From contig CAMQJB010000025.1 in NCBI GenBank assembly GCA_947002045.1, positions 1-31,167 on the forward strand: a DNA stretch of 31,167 nucleotides. The letters are read 5' to 3'. Shown here piece by piece: positions 14,507 to 24,989 of this stretch. The translations under genes were made by a program, and so were the position numbers. The DNA comes from an uncultured Collinsella sp. (lineage in GTDB: Bacteria > Actinomycetota > Coriobacteriia > Coriobacteriales > Coriobacteriaceae). Each line of letters starts with the position of its first letter. The stretch's first letter is position 1. Under the pieces are notes generated by a model. The model made no database searches. It saw nothing but the letters and a program-made list of their open reading frames with translations, and was not told where the DNA came from.

Positions 14507-14512
14507 TATCCT
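14507..14512 (+). promoter_or_regulatory. candidate -10 box of the fab operon
   Basis: TATCCT is identical to the -10 of rpsL. No good -35 is visible; at the right spacing the sequence falls inside operator 1, which suits a regulated promoter. Confidence 0.4.
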
Positions 14513-14523
14513 CTCTTGGTCGA

Positions 14524-14539
14524 TGTAAACACGTCAACA
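14524..14539. promoter_or_regulatory. palindromic operator 2 upstream of fabH
   Basis: TGTAAACACGTCAACA differs from operator 1 at one base. It lies just before the fabH Shine-Dalgarno AAAGGAGG (14544-14551), where bound protein would block early elongation. Confidence 0.55.
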
Positions 14540-14557
14540 ACTCAAAGGAGGTTAGTG

Positions 14558-15517
14558 ATGGGTTTCACGATTCTTGGAACAGGCTCGGCGCTTCCTAAGC
14601 GCAGTGTTTCCAATGACGAGCTGTCCGAGTTCCTCGATACCTCGGATGAGTGGATTTTTACCCGCACAGGTATCAAGAGCCGCCACGTCTGCACCAGCGA
14701 GTCACTTGACGACCTTGCCGTAGCGGCAAGCGAGCGGGCACTCCAGGTGTCCGGAATCGACGCGAGCCAGCTGGATCTGATCGTCTGCTCGACGACGACG
14801 GGTGACCACCTTGTTCCCGCTGAGGCGTGTGCCGTTGCTGAGCGACTGGGCGCGACGTGCCCTGCCTTCGATGTCTCGGCGGCCTGCGCCGGCTTCGTAT
14901 TTGCGCTCGATGTCGCCGAGGGCTATATCGCCCGCAGCCGTGCCGAGCGCGTGCTTGTTGTTGCTGCCGAGCAGATGACGCGCGCGCTCGACTGGACTGA
15001 CCGTGCCACGTGCGTGCTCTTTGGCGATGGCGCGGGCGCTGCAGTCATGGAGGCCGGGGGAGAGAATCCCCTTGCCGTTGAGCTTTCGACTGCACCCGAT
15101 GTCGAGACGTTGCGCGTTCCCGGGCTGGATGGCACCTCGCCATTCAAGGTTCCCTCGGACTGCCAGAGTGTGCTTTCCATGAACGGCCGCCGCGTGTTCA
15201 AGTTCGGCGTCAACGCCATCTGCGACACGGTCCATAAGCTTGCGATCGATGCGGGCATTTTGGTCGAAGACATCGATCATTTTGTATTCCATCAGGCTAA
15301 CGAACGAATCCTGAGCCAGGCGGTCAAGCGCCTGGGCGTGCCGGACGAGCGCGTGGTTCGCACGTTGCGCGAGACCGGCAACATTTCGAGCGCATGCATT
15401 CCGCTTGCCCTCGACCGGCTGGCAAACGCCGGTGCACTTCACACAGGCGACACCATCGCCTTGGTTGGATTTGGCGCCGGTCTGGATATAGGTGGCTATC
15501 TGCTTCGTTGGAAGTAG
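14558..15517 (+). CDS. fabH: beta-ketoacyl-ACP synthase III
   Basis: FabH starts type II fatty acid synthesis by condensing acetyl- or branched acyl-CoA with malonyl-ACP. The 319-aa protein shows the triad Cys110 (VSAACAGF), His245 (VFHQANER) and Asn275 (ETGNISSA), plus the C-terminal GFGAGL. The start is the ATG at 14558, 6 nt after GGAGG, giving MGFTILGTGSALPKRS. An upstream in-frame start at 14492 would run through operator 2 and is rejected. It is the first gene of a ten-gene fab/acc operon and lies behind two palindromic operators. Substrate preference (straight or branched) cannot be read from the sequence. Confidence 0.97.
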   Translation: MGFTILGTGSALPKRSVSNDELSEFLDTSDEWIFTRTGIKSRHVCTSESLDDLAVAASERALQVSGIDASQLDLIVCSTTTGDHLVPAEACAVAERLGATCPAFDVSAACAGFVFALDVAEGYIARSRAERVLVVAAEQMTRALDWTDRATCVLFGDGAGAAVMEAGGENPLAVELSTAPDVETLRVPGLDGTSPFKVPSDCQSVLSMNGRRVFKFGVNAICDTVHKLAIDAGILVEDIDHFVFHQANERILSQAVKRLGVPDERVVRTLRETGNISSACIPLALDRLANAGALHTGDTIALVGFGAGLDIGGYLLRWK

Positions 15518-15568
15518 TCGCACATAGGAAATAAAAACGCCCTAGGGCACAACCAAAGGAGAACTACC

Positions 15569-15805
15569 ATGGCAGATCAGAAGACCTTCGAGCGCGTTTG
15601 CGACGTTATCCGCGAGACCGCCGGTCTTGACGACGTCGAGATGAAGCCCGAGTCCACGCTCGAGGAGATTGGTCTCGACAGTCTGGGCACCGTCGAGATC
15701 CTCGTCGCCGTCGAGGACGAGTTTGGCATCCAACTCGATACCGAGGAGAACCCTAAGACGGTCGGCGAGTTCGCCGATACGGTCGAGGCGGCATTGGAGA
15801 AGTAG
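15569..15805 (+). CDS. acpP: acyl carrier protein
   Basis: ACP carries growing acyl chains on a 4'-phosphopantetheine arm. The 78-aa acidic protein has the modification site in GLDSLGTVE (Ser38) and the usual four-helix pattern. AAAGGAG precedes the ATG. A 10-bp palindrome GCCCTAGGGC (15539-15548) lies in the gap after fabH. fabK starts 3 nt after its stop, so the genes are tightly coupled. Confidence 0.97.
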   Translation: MADQKTFERVCDVIRETAGLDDVEMKPESTLEEIGLDSLGTVEILVAVEDEFGIQLDTEENPKTVGEFADTVEAALEK

Positions 15806-15807
15806 AG

Positions 15808-16752
15808 ATGCTCAAGACTCCTCTCTGCGATCTGCTCGGCATCGAAAAGCCCGTGTTCCAGGGCGGTATGGCCTGGATTGCCGACGCCTCGCTGGCGTCC
15901 GCAGTGTCCGAGGCGGGCGGCTTAGGGATTATCGCGGCCATGAACGCCGATGCCAACTGGCTGCGCGACCAGATTCACGAGCTGCGCGCCAGGACGGATA
16001 AGCCCTTTGGCGTCAACGTCATGCTCATGAGCCCGTTTGCCGACGAGGTCGCGCAGGTCGTGATTGACGAGCGAGTGCCGGTCGTCGTGACGGGCGCCGG
16101 CAATCCCGCCAAGTACATGAAGGCGTGGAACGAGGCGGGCATCAAGGTCATCCCGGTCGTTGCCTCGGTGGCGCTGGCGCGCCTCGTGGCACGTCGTGGA
16201 GCCACGGCGGTTGTTGCCGAGGGTACCGAATCGGGCGGCCATATTGGCGAGACCTCGACGATGGCACTGGTGCCGCAGGTCGTCGATGCGGTCGACATTC
16301 CCGTCGTGGCCGCCGGCGGTATTGCCGACGGCCGCGGCGTGGCGGCCGCCTTTATGCTGGGCGCTGCCGGCGTCCAGGTGGGTACGCGCTTTCTCGTTGC
16401 GAATGAGTGCACCGTCTCGGAGCAGTACAAAGAGATGGTCCTGAAGGCCAACGACACTTCGACGCGTGCGACCGGTCGCTCGACGGGACATCCAGTGCGC
16501 GCCCTCAAGAGCCCCTTCACCAACGCCTATGCCAAGAGCGAGGGTTCCGGCGCGAGTGCCGAGGAGCTCGGTGCTATGGGAACCGGTGCGCTGCGTAAGG
16601 CCGCCAAGGACGGCAACTACGAAGAGGGTTCGTTTTTGTGTGGACAGATTGCCGGCATGGTCAACGAGCGCCAGAGCGCACGCGAAATCGTTGACGACCT
16701 GGTCGATGGCGCCGAGCACGTCCTGAAGGGTGCGTGCGCATGGGTGGCGTAG
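15808..16752 (+). CDS. fabK: enoyl-ACP reductase II (FMN-dependent)
   Basis: FabK reduces trans-2-enoyl-ACP at the end of each elongation cycle using FMN and NAD(P)H. At 314 aa it has the nitronate-monooxygenase-like TIM barrel: opening PVFQGGMAWIA, GVNVMLMSP, the GTESGGHIGE segment, AAGGIADGRG and GVQVGTRFL for flavin phosphate binding. Its place between acpP and fabD matches fabK in streptococci. FabK enzymes are unrelated to FabI and are not inhibited by triclosan. A paralogous nitronate monooxygenase is unlikely in this context. Its end overlaps fabD. Confidence 0.94.
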   Translation: MLKTPLCDLLGIEKPVFQGGMAWIADASLASAVSEAGGLGIIAAMNADANWLRDQIHELRARTDKPFGVNVMLMSPFADEVAQVVIDERVPVVVTGAGNPAKYMKAWNEAGIKVIPVVASVALARLVARRGATAVVAEGTESGGHIGETSTMALVPQVVDAVDIPVVAAGGIADGRGVAAAFMLGAAGVQVGTRFLVANECTVSEQYKEMVLKANDTSTRATGRSTGHPVRALKSPFTNAYAKSEGSGASAEELGAMGTGALRKAAKDGNYEEGSFLCGQIAGMVNERQSAREIVDDLVDGAEHVLKGACAWVA

Positions 16753-17666
16753 CGTTTTTGTTTGCCGGCCAGGGTGCCCAACACCCCGCGATGGGCGTCG
16801 ACTTGATCGAGACATCGCCGGCGGCCGCCGAGGTGTTCGCCATTGCCGATGAGGTGCGCCCGGGGACGAGCGAGCAGTGCCGGAGCGCCTCCAAGGAGGA
16901 GCTCTCGCAGACCGAGAACACGCAGCCTTGCGTGTTCGTGCACGACCTGGCAGCAGCTGCCGCCCTGCGCGAGCGCGGCGTGGCACCTGCCGCCTGTGCG
17001 GGTTTTTCGCTTGGCGAGGTCGCCGCGCTCACCTTTGCGGGGGCATTCGATACGCGAGCAGGCTTTGAGCTCGTGTGCGAGCGCGCGGCGCTGATGGCCG
17101 CGGCTGCCGAGCGCCATCCGGGCGGCATGCGCGCCGTCATCAAGCTTGATGCGGCGCAAGTCGAGGGCCTGGCTGCGCAGGCCGGCGAGGACTGCTGGCC
17201 GGTCAACTACAACAGCCCGCAGCAGACGGTTGTTGCCGGAGCGCCCGAGGCACTGCAGGAGCTCGACGTCCTCGTAAAAGAGGCTGGCGGCCGCGCTATG
17301 AAAGTCGCGGTGTCGGGTGCATTTCATAGCCCCTATATGGCCGAGGCGACTGAGGGGCTGGCGACGTATATCCAAGCCGGCCACGCGCCATCTCCGCTGT
17401 TGATTCCGGTCATGGCAAATATGACGGCGGCGCCCTATCCGGCGGACCCGCGAGCGGCATCGGATGTCTTGGTCAACCAGGTGAGCCATGCCGTGCGCTG
17501 GGTCGACACGCTGCATACTCTGCAGGATCAGGGCATCGACACGTTTATTGAGGTCGGCCCTGGCAAAACGCTGTCGGGCCTGGTCAAGCGTACGCTGAGC
17601 GACGTTCGCGTGTATTCGTGCGAAACGGCCGAGCAGGTCGCAGCTATTGCCGACGAGCTCGCATAG
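16740..17666 (+). CDS. fabD: malonyl-CoA:ACP transacylase
   Basis: FabD moves malonyl from CoA to ACP. In 308 aa it shows the N-terminal FAGQGAQ, the nucleophile Ser90 in GFSLGEV, the catalytic His196 in AFHSPYM and the C-terminal EVGPGKTLSGL. The ATG at 16740 lies 9 nt after GAAGGG and inside the end of fabK (13-nt overlap). A GTG at 16734 is too close to that ribosome-binding site. The overlap implies translational coupling. Confidence 0.96.
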   Translation: MGGVAFLFAGQGAQHPAMGVDLIETSPAAAEVFAIADEVRPGTSEQCRSASKEELSQTENTQPCVFVHDLAAAAALRERGVAPAACAGFSLGEVAALTFAGAFDTRAGFELVCERAALMAAAAERHPGGMRAVIKLDAAQVEGLAAQAGEDCWPVNYNSPQQTVVAGAPEALQELDVLVKEAGGRAMKVAVSGAFHSPYMAEATEGLATYIQAGHAPSPLLIPVMANMTAAPYPADPRAASDVLVNQVSHAVRWVDTLHTLQDQGIDTFIEVGPGKTLSGLVKRTLSDVRVYSCETAEQVAAIADELA

Positions 17667-17696
17667 TCCACAGGGCTGTAACCCGAAAGGAATGAC

Positions 17697-18470
17697 ATGG
17701 GCAACTTGAACAACGGCGCGCTCGAGCGCAACGACTCACGTCGCGTGGCACTGGTCACGGGCGGCTCGCGGGGTATCGGCCGCGCCTGCGCTGTCGGTCT
17801 GGCGGAGGACGGCTTTGATATCGCCGTCGTCTATGCCGGTAGCGTCGATGCGGCGCGCGAGACGTGCGAAGCCTGCGAGGCGGTTGGCGCCGCGGCACGT
17901 GCATATCAATGCGACGTGGCCGATCCCGCTGCCGTCAACGCGTGCGTGGAGGCGGTCCTCAACGACTTTGGCTCCATTTGGGCGCTCGTCAACAACGCCG
18001 GCATCACCCGCGATGGCCTGCTCATGCGCATGGGCGATGACGCCTTCGACCGCGTGCTCGATGTCAATCTTAAAGGAACGTTTAACACGACGCGCGCGCT
18101 CACCAAGACCTTTATGCGCCAGCGCGGCGGCTGCGTCGTCAACATGAGCTCGGTCGTGGGCCTGATGGGCAATGCCGGGCAAGCCAACTACGCTGCCTCC
18201 AAGGCGGGCGTGATCGGCCTGACCAAGGCGGTGGCGCGCGAGCTTGCGCCCCGCGGCGTACGAGTGAACGCGGTTGCCCCCGGGTTTGTCGAGACGGATA
18301 TGACGGCAAAGCTCTCGGAGAAGATGCGTACGGTAACCGAGGAGCAGATTCCCCTTAAGCGTATGGCGCAGCCCGAAGAGGTGGCCGGTGTGGTGCGATT
18401 TTTAGTGAGCGATGCGGCTGCCTACATTACGGGCGAAGTCGTACGCGTCGACGGCGGAATGGCGATGTAG
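17697..18470 (+). CDS. fabG: 3-oxoacyl-ACP reductase
   Basis: FabG is the NADPH-dependent short-chain dehydrogenase that reduces 3-oxoacyl-ACP. At 257 aa it has TGGSRGIG for cofactor binding (residues 21-28), NNAG (99-102), and Ser152, Tyr165 and Lys169 with the expected 12-residue Ser-Tyr gap. It ends with the family closing VVRVDGGMAM. AAAGGA precedes the ATG, 30 nt after fabD. A non-lipid SDR is ruled out by position. Confidence 0.96.
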   Translation: MGNLNNGALERNDSRRVALVTGGSRGIGRACAVGLAEDGFDIAVVYAGSVDAARETCEACEAVGAAARAYQCDVADPAAVNACVEAVLNDFGSIWALVNNAGITRDGLLMRMGDDAFDRVLDVNLKGTFNTTRALTKTFMRQRGGCVVNMSSVVGLMGNAGQANYAASKAGVIGLTKAVARELAPRGVRVNAVAPGFVETDMTAKLSEKMRTVTEEQIPLKRMAQPEEVAGVVRFLVSDAAAYITGEVVRVDGGMAM

Positions 18471-18509
18471 AAACCAGGGCCGAAGAACGGCTTGGATGAG
18501 GAGACCATG

Positions 18510-19757
18510 ATGGAACAGAGAGTTGCAATCACCGGTATCGGTGCCGTGTCGCCGCTCGGCAACACCGCGCTTGCCACCTGGGCGGCCATGTGCGCCGGCA
18601 CGTGCGGCATCGGCCCGATCACGCACTTCGATACCGATGCGTTTGCCGTCAAGGTGGCAGCCGAGGTCAAGGGCTTTGACGGCAACGAGTACTTTGGCAA
18701 GCGTGACGCCAAGCATCTCGACCCCTGCGTTCAGTTTGCGATGGCGGCTTCGGACGAAGCCATGCACGATGCGGGCTTTGATGTCGAAGGCGCCATCGAT
18801 CGCGAGCGCCTGGGCGTCTACGTGGGCTCGGGCGTGGGCGGCATGACGACGCTCGTCGACAACGTCCATACGATTGCCGAACGTGGGCCCCGCCGCGCAT
18901 CGCCCTATATGATCGCGATGATGATCCCCAACATGGCATCGGGCAATATCGCAATCCGCCACAAGGCAAAGGGCCCGACCCTGCCCGTGGTGACCGCGTG
19001 CGCAACCTCGGCCCATGCGGTGGGCGAGGCGTTCCGCGCCATCAAGCACGGCTATGCCGACGCGATCCTCGCCGGCGGCGCCGAGGCCGCAATTATCCCC
19101 GATGCCGTTGCGGGCTTTACGTCCTGCCGCGCATTGACCACCAACCCCGATCCCGCGACGGCCTGCCGTCCGTTCGATGCAGACCGCGACGGCTTTGTGA
19201 TGGGCGAGGGCGCCTGCGTGCTCGTGCTCGAGAGCATGGAACATGCGCAGGCGCGCGGTGCGCACATTTATGCCGAGGTCGTGGGCTACGGCAACACCGA
19301 TGATGCCTATCACATCACGAGCCCCGATCCCGAGGCTGCCGGCATTGCCCGCGCGATATCGCTGGCGGTTGCCGAGGGTGACGTCAAGCCTTCCGAGGGT
19401 CTCTACATCAATGCCCACGGCACCTCGACCAAGCTCAACGATTCGTCCGAGACGGCGGGCATCAAGCGAGCGCTCGGCGAGGACGCGGCGCGCGCCGCGC
19501 ACGTCTCGTCGACCAAGTCGATGACCGGCCACATGATCGGTGCCACGGGTGCCATCGAGGTCATGGCCTGTGCCATGGCGCTCGAGCAGGGCGTGGTGCC
19601 TCCGACCATTAACTACCACACGCCCGATCCCGCCTGCGATCTTGACTACACGCCCAATCGCGCGGTTCGCGCCGACCTTACCTGGGCGCTTTCGACCAAC
19701 CTAGGCTTTGGCGGGCACAACGCCGCCATCGCGCTGCGTAGATATACGAGGAGCTAG
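18510..19757 (+). CDS. fabF: beta-ketoacyl-ACP synthase II
   Basis: FabF is the elongating condensing enzyme. The 415-aa thiolase-fold protein shows Cys164 (VVTACATSAH), His303 (NAHGTSTKLND), Lys336 and His341 (STKSMTGHMIGATGA) and the late glycine loop LGFGGHNAA. The ATG at 18510 sits 6 nt after GAGGAG; an ATG one codon earlier (18507) is also possible, while upstream in-frame TTG precedes the ribosome-binding site. No fabA/fabB or fabM is present in the cluster, so no dedicated route to unsaturated acids is visible. Confidence 0.96.
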   Translation: MEQRVAITGIGAVSPLGNTALATWAAMCAGTCGIGPITHFDTDAFAVKVAAEVKGFDGNEYFGKRDAKHLDPCVQFAMAASDEAMHDAGFDVEGAIDRERLGVYVGSGVGGMTTLVDNVHTIAERGPRRASPYMIAMMIPNMASGNIAIRHKAKGPTLPVVTACATSAHAVGEAFRAIKHGYADAILAGGAEAAIIPDAVAGFTSCRALTTNPDPATACRPFDADRDGFVMGEGACVLVLESMEHAQARGAHIYAEVVGYGNTDDAYHITSPDPEAAGIARAISLAVAEGDVKPSEGLYINAHGTSTKLNDSSETAGIKRALGEDAARAAHVSSTKSMTGHMIGATGAIEVMACAMALEQGVVPPTINYHTPDPACDLDYTPNRAVRADLTWALSTNLGFGGHNAAIALRRYTRS

Positions 19758-19760
19758 AGC

Positions 19761-20234
19761 ATGGATTCCAAAAGACTTGCCGAGATAGCCGATGTGATGG
19801 AGGACCGCGGCCTCACGCGCGTGCGCGTTGAGGAGCCCGATGGCACCGCGGTCGAACTCGAGCGCGCGAGCGCCGCACAGCCGGTTGCCGTGCCCATGCC
19901 CATGCCGAGCGCTATGGCCGCTCCAGTTGCAGCTCCCACAGTCGCGCCTGCCGCACCGGAGCCCGCCGCGCAGACACCTGCCGCCGCACCGGAGCCCAAG
20001 GGCACCGAGGTGACCGCTCCCATGGTCGGCGTTTTCTATGCTGCCCCGGCGCCGGGCGACGAGCCGTTTGTGCACGTGGGCTCCAAGGTCAAGGCCGGTG
20101 AGACCCTCTGCATCATCGAGGCCATGAAGGTTCTCAACGAGGTGACGGCAGAGGCAGACGGCGAGGTGCTCGAGATCTGCGTGGCCGACGGCGACCTCGT
20201 GGAGTTCGGCAGCTGCCTCATGAGGATCGGATAG
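19761..20234 (+). CDS. accB: acetyl-CoA carboxylase biotin carboxyl carrier protein
   Basis: BCCP shuttles carboxybiotin between AccC and the carboxyltransferase. Its 157 aa comprise an N-terminal helical part (1-35), an Ala/Pro-rich mobile linker (36-80) and a C-terminal biotinyl domain with EAMKV; Lys123 is the biotin site. GAGGAG precedes the ATG, only 3 nt after the fabF stop. The divergent birA product would modify this protein. Confidence 0.97.
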   Translation: MDSKRLAEIADVMEDRGLTRVRVEEPDGTAVELERASAAQPVAVPMPMPSAMAAPVAAPTVAPAAPEPAAQTPAAAPEPKGTEVTAPMVGVFYAAPAPGDEPFVHVGSKVKAGETLCIIEAMKVLNEVTAEADGEVLEICVADGDLVEFGSCLMRIG

Positions 20235-20243
20235 GTGATATCC

Positions 20244-20666
20244 ATGAACAAAGAAGAGCTTAAGGAACTGTTGCCGCATCGCGAACCGATGCTTTTGCTC
20301 GACGAGGCCGAGCTGGTGGGCGACGAGGCCCACGGCAAGATCACGATTACGGGCGACGAGTACTTTTTGCAGGGGCATTTTCCGGGAAACCCGGTGGTCC
20401 CCGGCGTGATTCAGTGCGAGATGCTCGCCCAAAACTGTTGCGTGCTGCTGATGGGCGATGAGGAAGCGCGCGGCGCGACGCCGTTCTACACGAGTCTGGA
20501 CAAGGTGCGCTTTAAGCGTCCGGTGCGCCCGGGCGACACGGTTGATCTGGTGTGCACCATCACGCGTGCGCGCGGGCCGTTCCGCTTTGCGACGGGTACT
20601 GCGAGCGTCAACGGTGAGGTTTGCTGCCGCGCCGATATGTCTTTTGCACTCATGCACGAAAGTTAA
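20244..20666 (+). CDS. fabZ: 3-hydroxyacyl-ACP dehydratase
   Basis: FabZ dehydrates 3-hydroxyacyl-ACP to the enoyl form. The 140-aa hot-dog protein opens with LLPHREPMLLLDE and has the catalytic His45 in GHFPGNPVVPG and Glu59 in VIQCEMLAQ. The start is uncertain: the ATG at 20244 gives the usual short N-terminus, while a GTG at 20235 directly after the accB stop would add three residues. Order accB-fabZ-accC matches streptococci. Confidence 0.95.
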   Translation: MNKEELKELLPHREPMLLLDEAELVGDEAHGKITITGDEYFLQGHFPGNPVVPGVIQCEMLAQNCCVLLMGDEEARGATPFYTSLDKVRFKRPVRPGDTVDLVCTITRARGPFRFATGTASVNGEVCCRADMSFALMHES

Positions 20667-20676
20667 GGAAGGCTTC

Positions 20677-22006
<1,330 letters not shown>

Positions 22007-22020
<14 letters not shown>

Positions 22021-23731
22021 AAAAGCGAAGACGGTCAACGTCCTCGAGGGGCCGATGACCGAGTCGTGCGCCGAGTTTCCCGCGCGCCACGTGTTTATCA
22101 AGTGCCCGGAGTGTCGCCGCGTGATCGATGAAGCACGCCTGCACGACAACCTCGAGGTCTGCCCTCGTTGCGGCAAACACTTTCGCGTGAGCGGTCGCGC
22201 GCGCATGCGCATGACGGTCGACGAGGGCACGTTTGAGGAATGGGATGCCAATCTGGCGTCGGAGGACTTCCTCTCGTTTCCCGGCTATGCCGACAAGCTT
22301 AAGAGCGTGTGCGAGCGTTCGGGCGAGCGCGACGCCGTTGTGTGCGGCAGGGGCAAAATCTGCGGTTGCGATACCGCGCTCTTCTTTATGGACGCCAACT
22401 TTATGATGGGCTCGATGGGTTCCGTGGTGGGCGAGAAGATCTGTCGCACATTTGAGCGAGCGACCGAGCTTGGATTGCCAGTTGTCGGCTTTACCGTTTC
22501 GGGCGGCGCGCGCATGCAAGAGGGCGTGACGTCGCTTATGCAGATGGCCAAGATTTCTGCGGCGGTTAGGCGCCACAGCGAGGCGGGCGGTCTGTATATC
22601 ACGGTGCTCACCGACCCCACGACCGGAGGCGTAACCGCGAGCTTTGCCATGGAGGGCGATATTATCCTGGCCGAGCCCGATGCCCTGACGGCATTTGCCG
22701 GCCCGCGCGTGATCGAGCAGAACATGCACAAGCGCCTGCCCAAGGGATTCCAGCGCTCCGAGTTTTTGCTGGAGCACGGCTTTTGCGATGCCGTTGTTCC
22801 GCGTGGCGAGATTGCGCTCACGGTAGGCGAGCTGCTGGCACTGCACGAAGGGCACGCGCCCGGCCTGGGGGCACCGCATGAGATCGTGCATGCGGGTCGT
22901 TGCGGCAAAAAGCTGGGACACTTGTTCAAGCGCTCGACCGCACCAAAAACCGCGCTCGAGATTGTCAAGCAGACCCGCTCGGCAGATCGCGCCACGGCGG
23001 GCGAGATGATCTCGCTGGGCCTGGATGGATTTGTGGAGCTGCATGGCGACCGTTACTTTGGCGACGACGCCGCCGTGGTGGCTGGCATTGGCTGGAAAGA
23101 CGGGCGACCCGTGACGGTTATCGCCGTCGAGCGCGGTACCACGACCAAAGAGCGCATGCGTCGCAACTTTGGTATGGCACATCCCGAGGGCTACCGCAAA
23201 GCGCGTCGCCTTATACGCCAGGCCGAAAAGTTTGGTCGACCGGTTCTGTGTCTGGTCGATACTTCGGGCGCGTTTTGCGGCATCGGTGCCGAGGAGCGCG
23301 GCCAGGGCGAGGCGATTGCTCAGAATCTCATGGAGATGAGCGGCCTTAAGACACCGATTGTCTCGGTGGTGACAGGCGAGGGCGGCTCTGGTGGCGCGCT
23401 GGCGCTGTCCGTGGCCGACCGCATCCTGATGCTCTCGAGCTCGGCCTATTCAGTCGTGAGCCCCGAGGCCTGTGCGTCGATCCTGTGGAAGGATACCGAG
23501 CGTGCGGATGAGGCCGCCGAGGCGCTTAAGCTCACGGCCCCCGATCTGCTGGCGCTCGGCATCATCGACGGCATTGTTGACGATAAGGGCTTGTCGCATG
23601 AGGAGATCGCCGGTGCCGTCATGTCCTCGGCATTTGATGCCTTCGATACGCTTGGGCAGCTCGACGACGCGACCCTCACAAACCTCCGCTACGAAAAGTA
23701 CCGCGCAATCGGTCAGTACCGCACGATGTGA
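22007..23731 (+). CDS. accDA: acetyl-CoA carboxylase carboxyltransferase, AccD-AccA fusion
   Basis: This single 574-aa chain carries both carboxyltransferase subunits that make malonyl-CoA. The N-terminal AccD half has the zinc ribbon (Cys33, Cys36, Cys52, Cys55) and the crotonase-fold segments SGGARMQEG and DPTTGGVTASFAMEGD. After a linker around residues 280-330, the AccA half runs from HGDRYFGDD (near 346) through NFGMAHPEGYRKA, AEERGQGEAIA and GEGGSGGALALSV to the end. It lacks most of the N-terminal helical region of free AccA. The ATG at 22007 has GGGG 7 nt upstream and overlaps accC, so the last operon genes are coupled. There is no stop or frameshift between the halves, hence a true fusion. 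No terminator is seen after it. Confidence 0.95.
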
Positions 23732-23765
23732 CAAAGGGACAGCCCGCATGTCATATTGGGAAAGG
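23727..23765 (+). repeat. degenerate direct repeat, left of EIIC gene
   Basis: This stretch pairs TGTG, an ACAAAGGGAC block, nine variable bases and GTCATATT, ending in AAGG. The same order occurs at 24990-25028. It overlaps the upstream stop codon and the first possible start of the EIIC gene. Confidence 0.35.
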
Positions 23766-24986
23766 CGTTCCATGCTACAAGTTTCTAACACCTCGTTTAC
23801 AACGTCGGTTTCATCAAACGCCATGGCCGTGGTGGACTATCTGTCCAAAAGCATGATGTCGGCGCTGCCGTTTATTGTCTGCGCGGCGTTGTTCCGCACC
23901 GTCGCTGCCATTATGGGCGAAGGCATGCTGGGCCTGTGGTCTGCCGATTCCGATATCTATCGCCTGTTCTACAGTTGGCTCTATAACGCCGGCTACTACT
24001 TTTTGCCCATTTATCTTGGTTGGGCGGCCGCCCGCCAGCTCGGTTGCTCGGAGCAGCTGGGCATGATGCTGGGCGGCGTATTGATTGCACCCGATTTACT
24101 CAAGCTTGTCGATGCCGCATCGACGACGGGGGCATCGATGACTTCCGTGTATGGTCTGCTTCCTGCGCCGGTCAACGATTACACGACGACTGTTATTCCG
24201 GTTCTCATCTCGGTGCCCGTGCTATGGCGAGTGGAGTGTTTCTTTAAGCGCGTTATCCCTAAGGCCGTGGCGTTTTCGTTCGTTCCGTTTGCGACCATGC
24301 TTGTCATGGTTCCGGTTTCGCTGTGTATTACGGCGCCGGCGGGCAGCTATCTGGGCATGCTGTTGGGCCAGCTTATGTTTATGCTTGGCAATTCCGGTGG
24401 CATCGTGTCGCTGCTCACGCTCATGGGGCTTGCTGCGGGCTGGGAGTTCCTAAAGATCGCCGGCGTCAGCAACGTTGTCCTATCGCTCGCCTATGCGCAG
24501 TTTATGAGTGTGGGAACGGATTCGTGCATCCTGATCGCCGCGACGATGGCAACGTTCGCCGTTTGGGGCATGCCCTTTGGCGCGTCGCTTCGCGTTGCGG
24601 ATAAGGACGAGAAGGCGCTCATGCTGGGCTATTCAATCTCGGGTGTTCTTGGCGGCGTAAGCGAGCCGGCGCTGTACGGTTGCGGCTTTAAATATGGCAG
24701 GTGCCTGACGTGCATGGCCATTGGCGGCGCCGTCGGAGGCCTTGTTGCGGCCGTGGGCCACGTTACGGCCTATACCATCGGCATGACGAATGTCCTTATG
24801 GTCATTGGCTTTGCCACGGGCGGCATCTCGAACCTGCTGTGGTGCTGTGTTGCCGGCGGTGTGGCATTTGCGGTGTCTGCGGCGATGAGCTACTGCTTTG
24901 GCGTGGTGCCGGCGAAGGGGCAGGCGACAGGGGACGAAGCCGATTTGCCCGAAACCTCGAAGAGCGTGGCCGAAGTAAGCGCGTGA
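23748..24986 (+). CDS. orphan PTS permease EIIC, glucose/beta-glucoside superfamily
   Basis: This 412-aa polytopic membrane protein with about ten hydrophobic segments resembles the IIC domain of glucoside-type phosphotransferase permeases. The best signature is GGVSEPALYGCGFKYGR, corresponding to the GITEPAIYG motif of BglF/sucrose/trehalose IIC domains; YGLLPAPVNDYTTTVIPVL matches the conserved region before it. No IIB (phospho-Cys) or IIA domain is fused or adjacent, so it must borrow partners or have diverged. An ATG at 23772 with GGGAAAGG 6 nt upstream is an equally good start (404 aa) and avoids the repeat. The sugar cannot be predicted. It lies 16 nt after accDA without a terminator. 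Confidence 0.8.
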   Translation: MSYWERRSMLQVSNTSFTTSVSSNAMAVVDYLSKSMMSALPFIVCAALFRTVAAIMGEGMLGLWSADSDIYRLFYSWLYNAGYYFLPIYLGWAAARQLGCSEQLGMMLGGVLIAPDLLKLVDAASTTGASMTSVYGLLPAPVNDYTTTVIPVLISVPVLWRVECFFKRVIPKAVAFSFVPFATMLVMVPVSLCITAPAGSYLGMLLGQLMFMLGNSGGIVSLLTLMGLAAGWEFLKIAGVSNVVLSLAYAQFMSVGTDSCILIAATMATFAVWGMPFGASLRVADKDEKALMLGYSISGVLGGVSEPALYGCGFKYGRCLTCMAIGGAVGGLVAAVGHVTAYTIGMTNVLMVIGFATGGISNLLWCCVAGGVAFAVSAAMSYCFGVVPAKGQATGDEADLPETSKSVAEVSA

Positions 24987-24989
24987 ACC

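Noticed and set aside
14476..14539. FapR or FabT binding sites
   Set aside because: The palindromes do not resemble the known consensus of either regulator, and neither gene is present in the window.
15922..16986. 354-codon minus-strand frame across fabK and fabD
   Set aside because: Arg/His-rich shadow translation opposite two well-supported genes.
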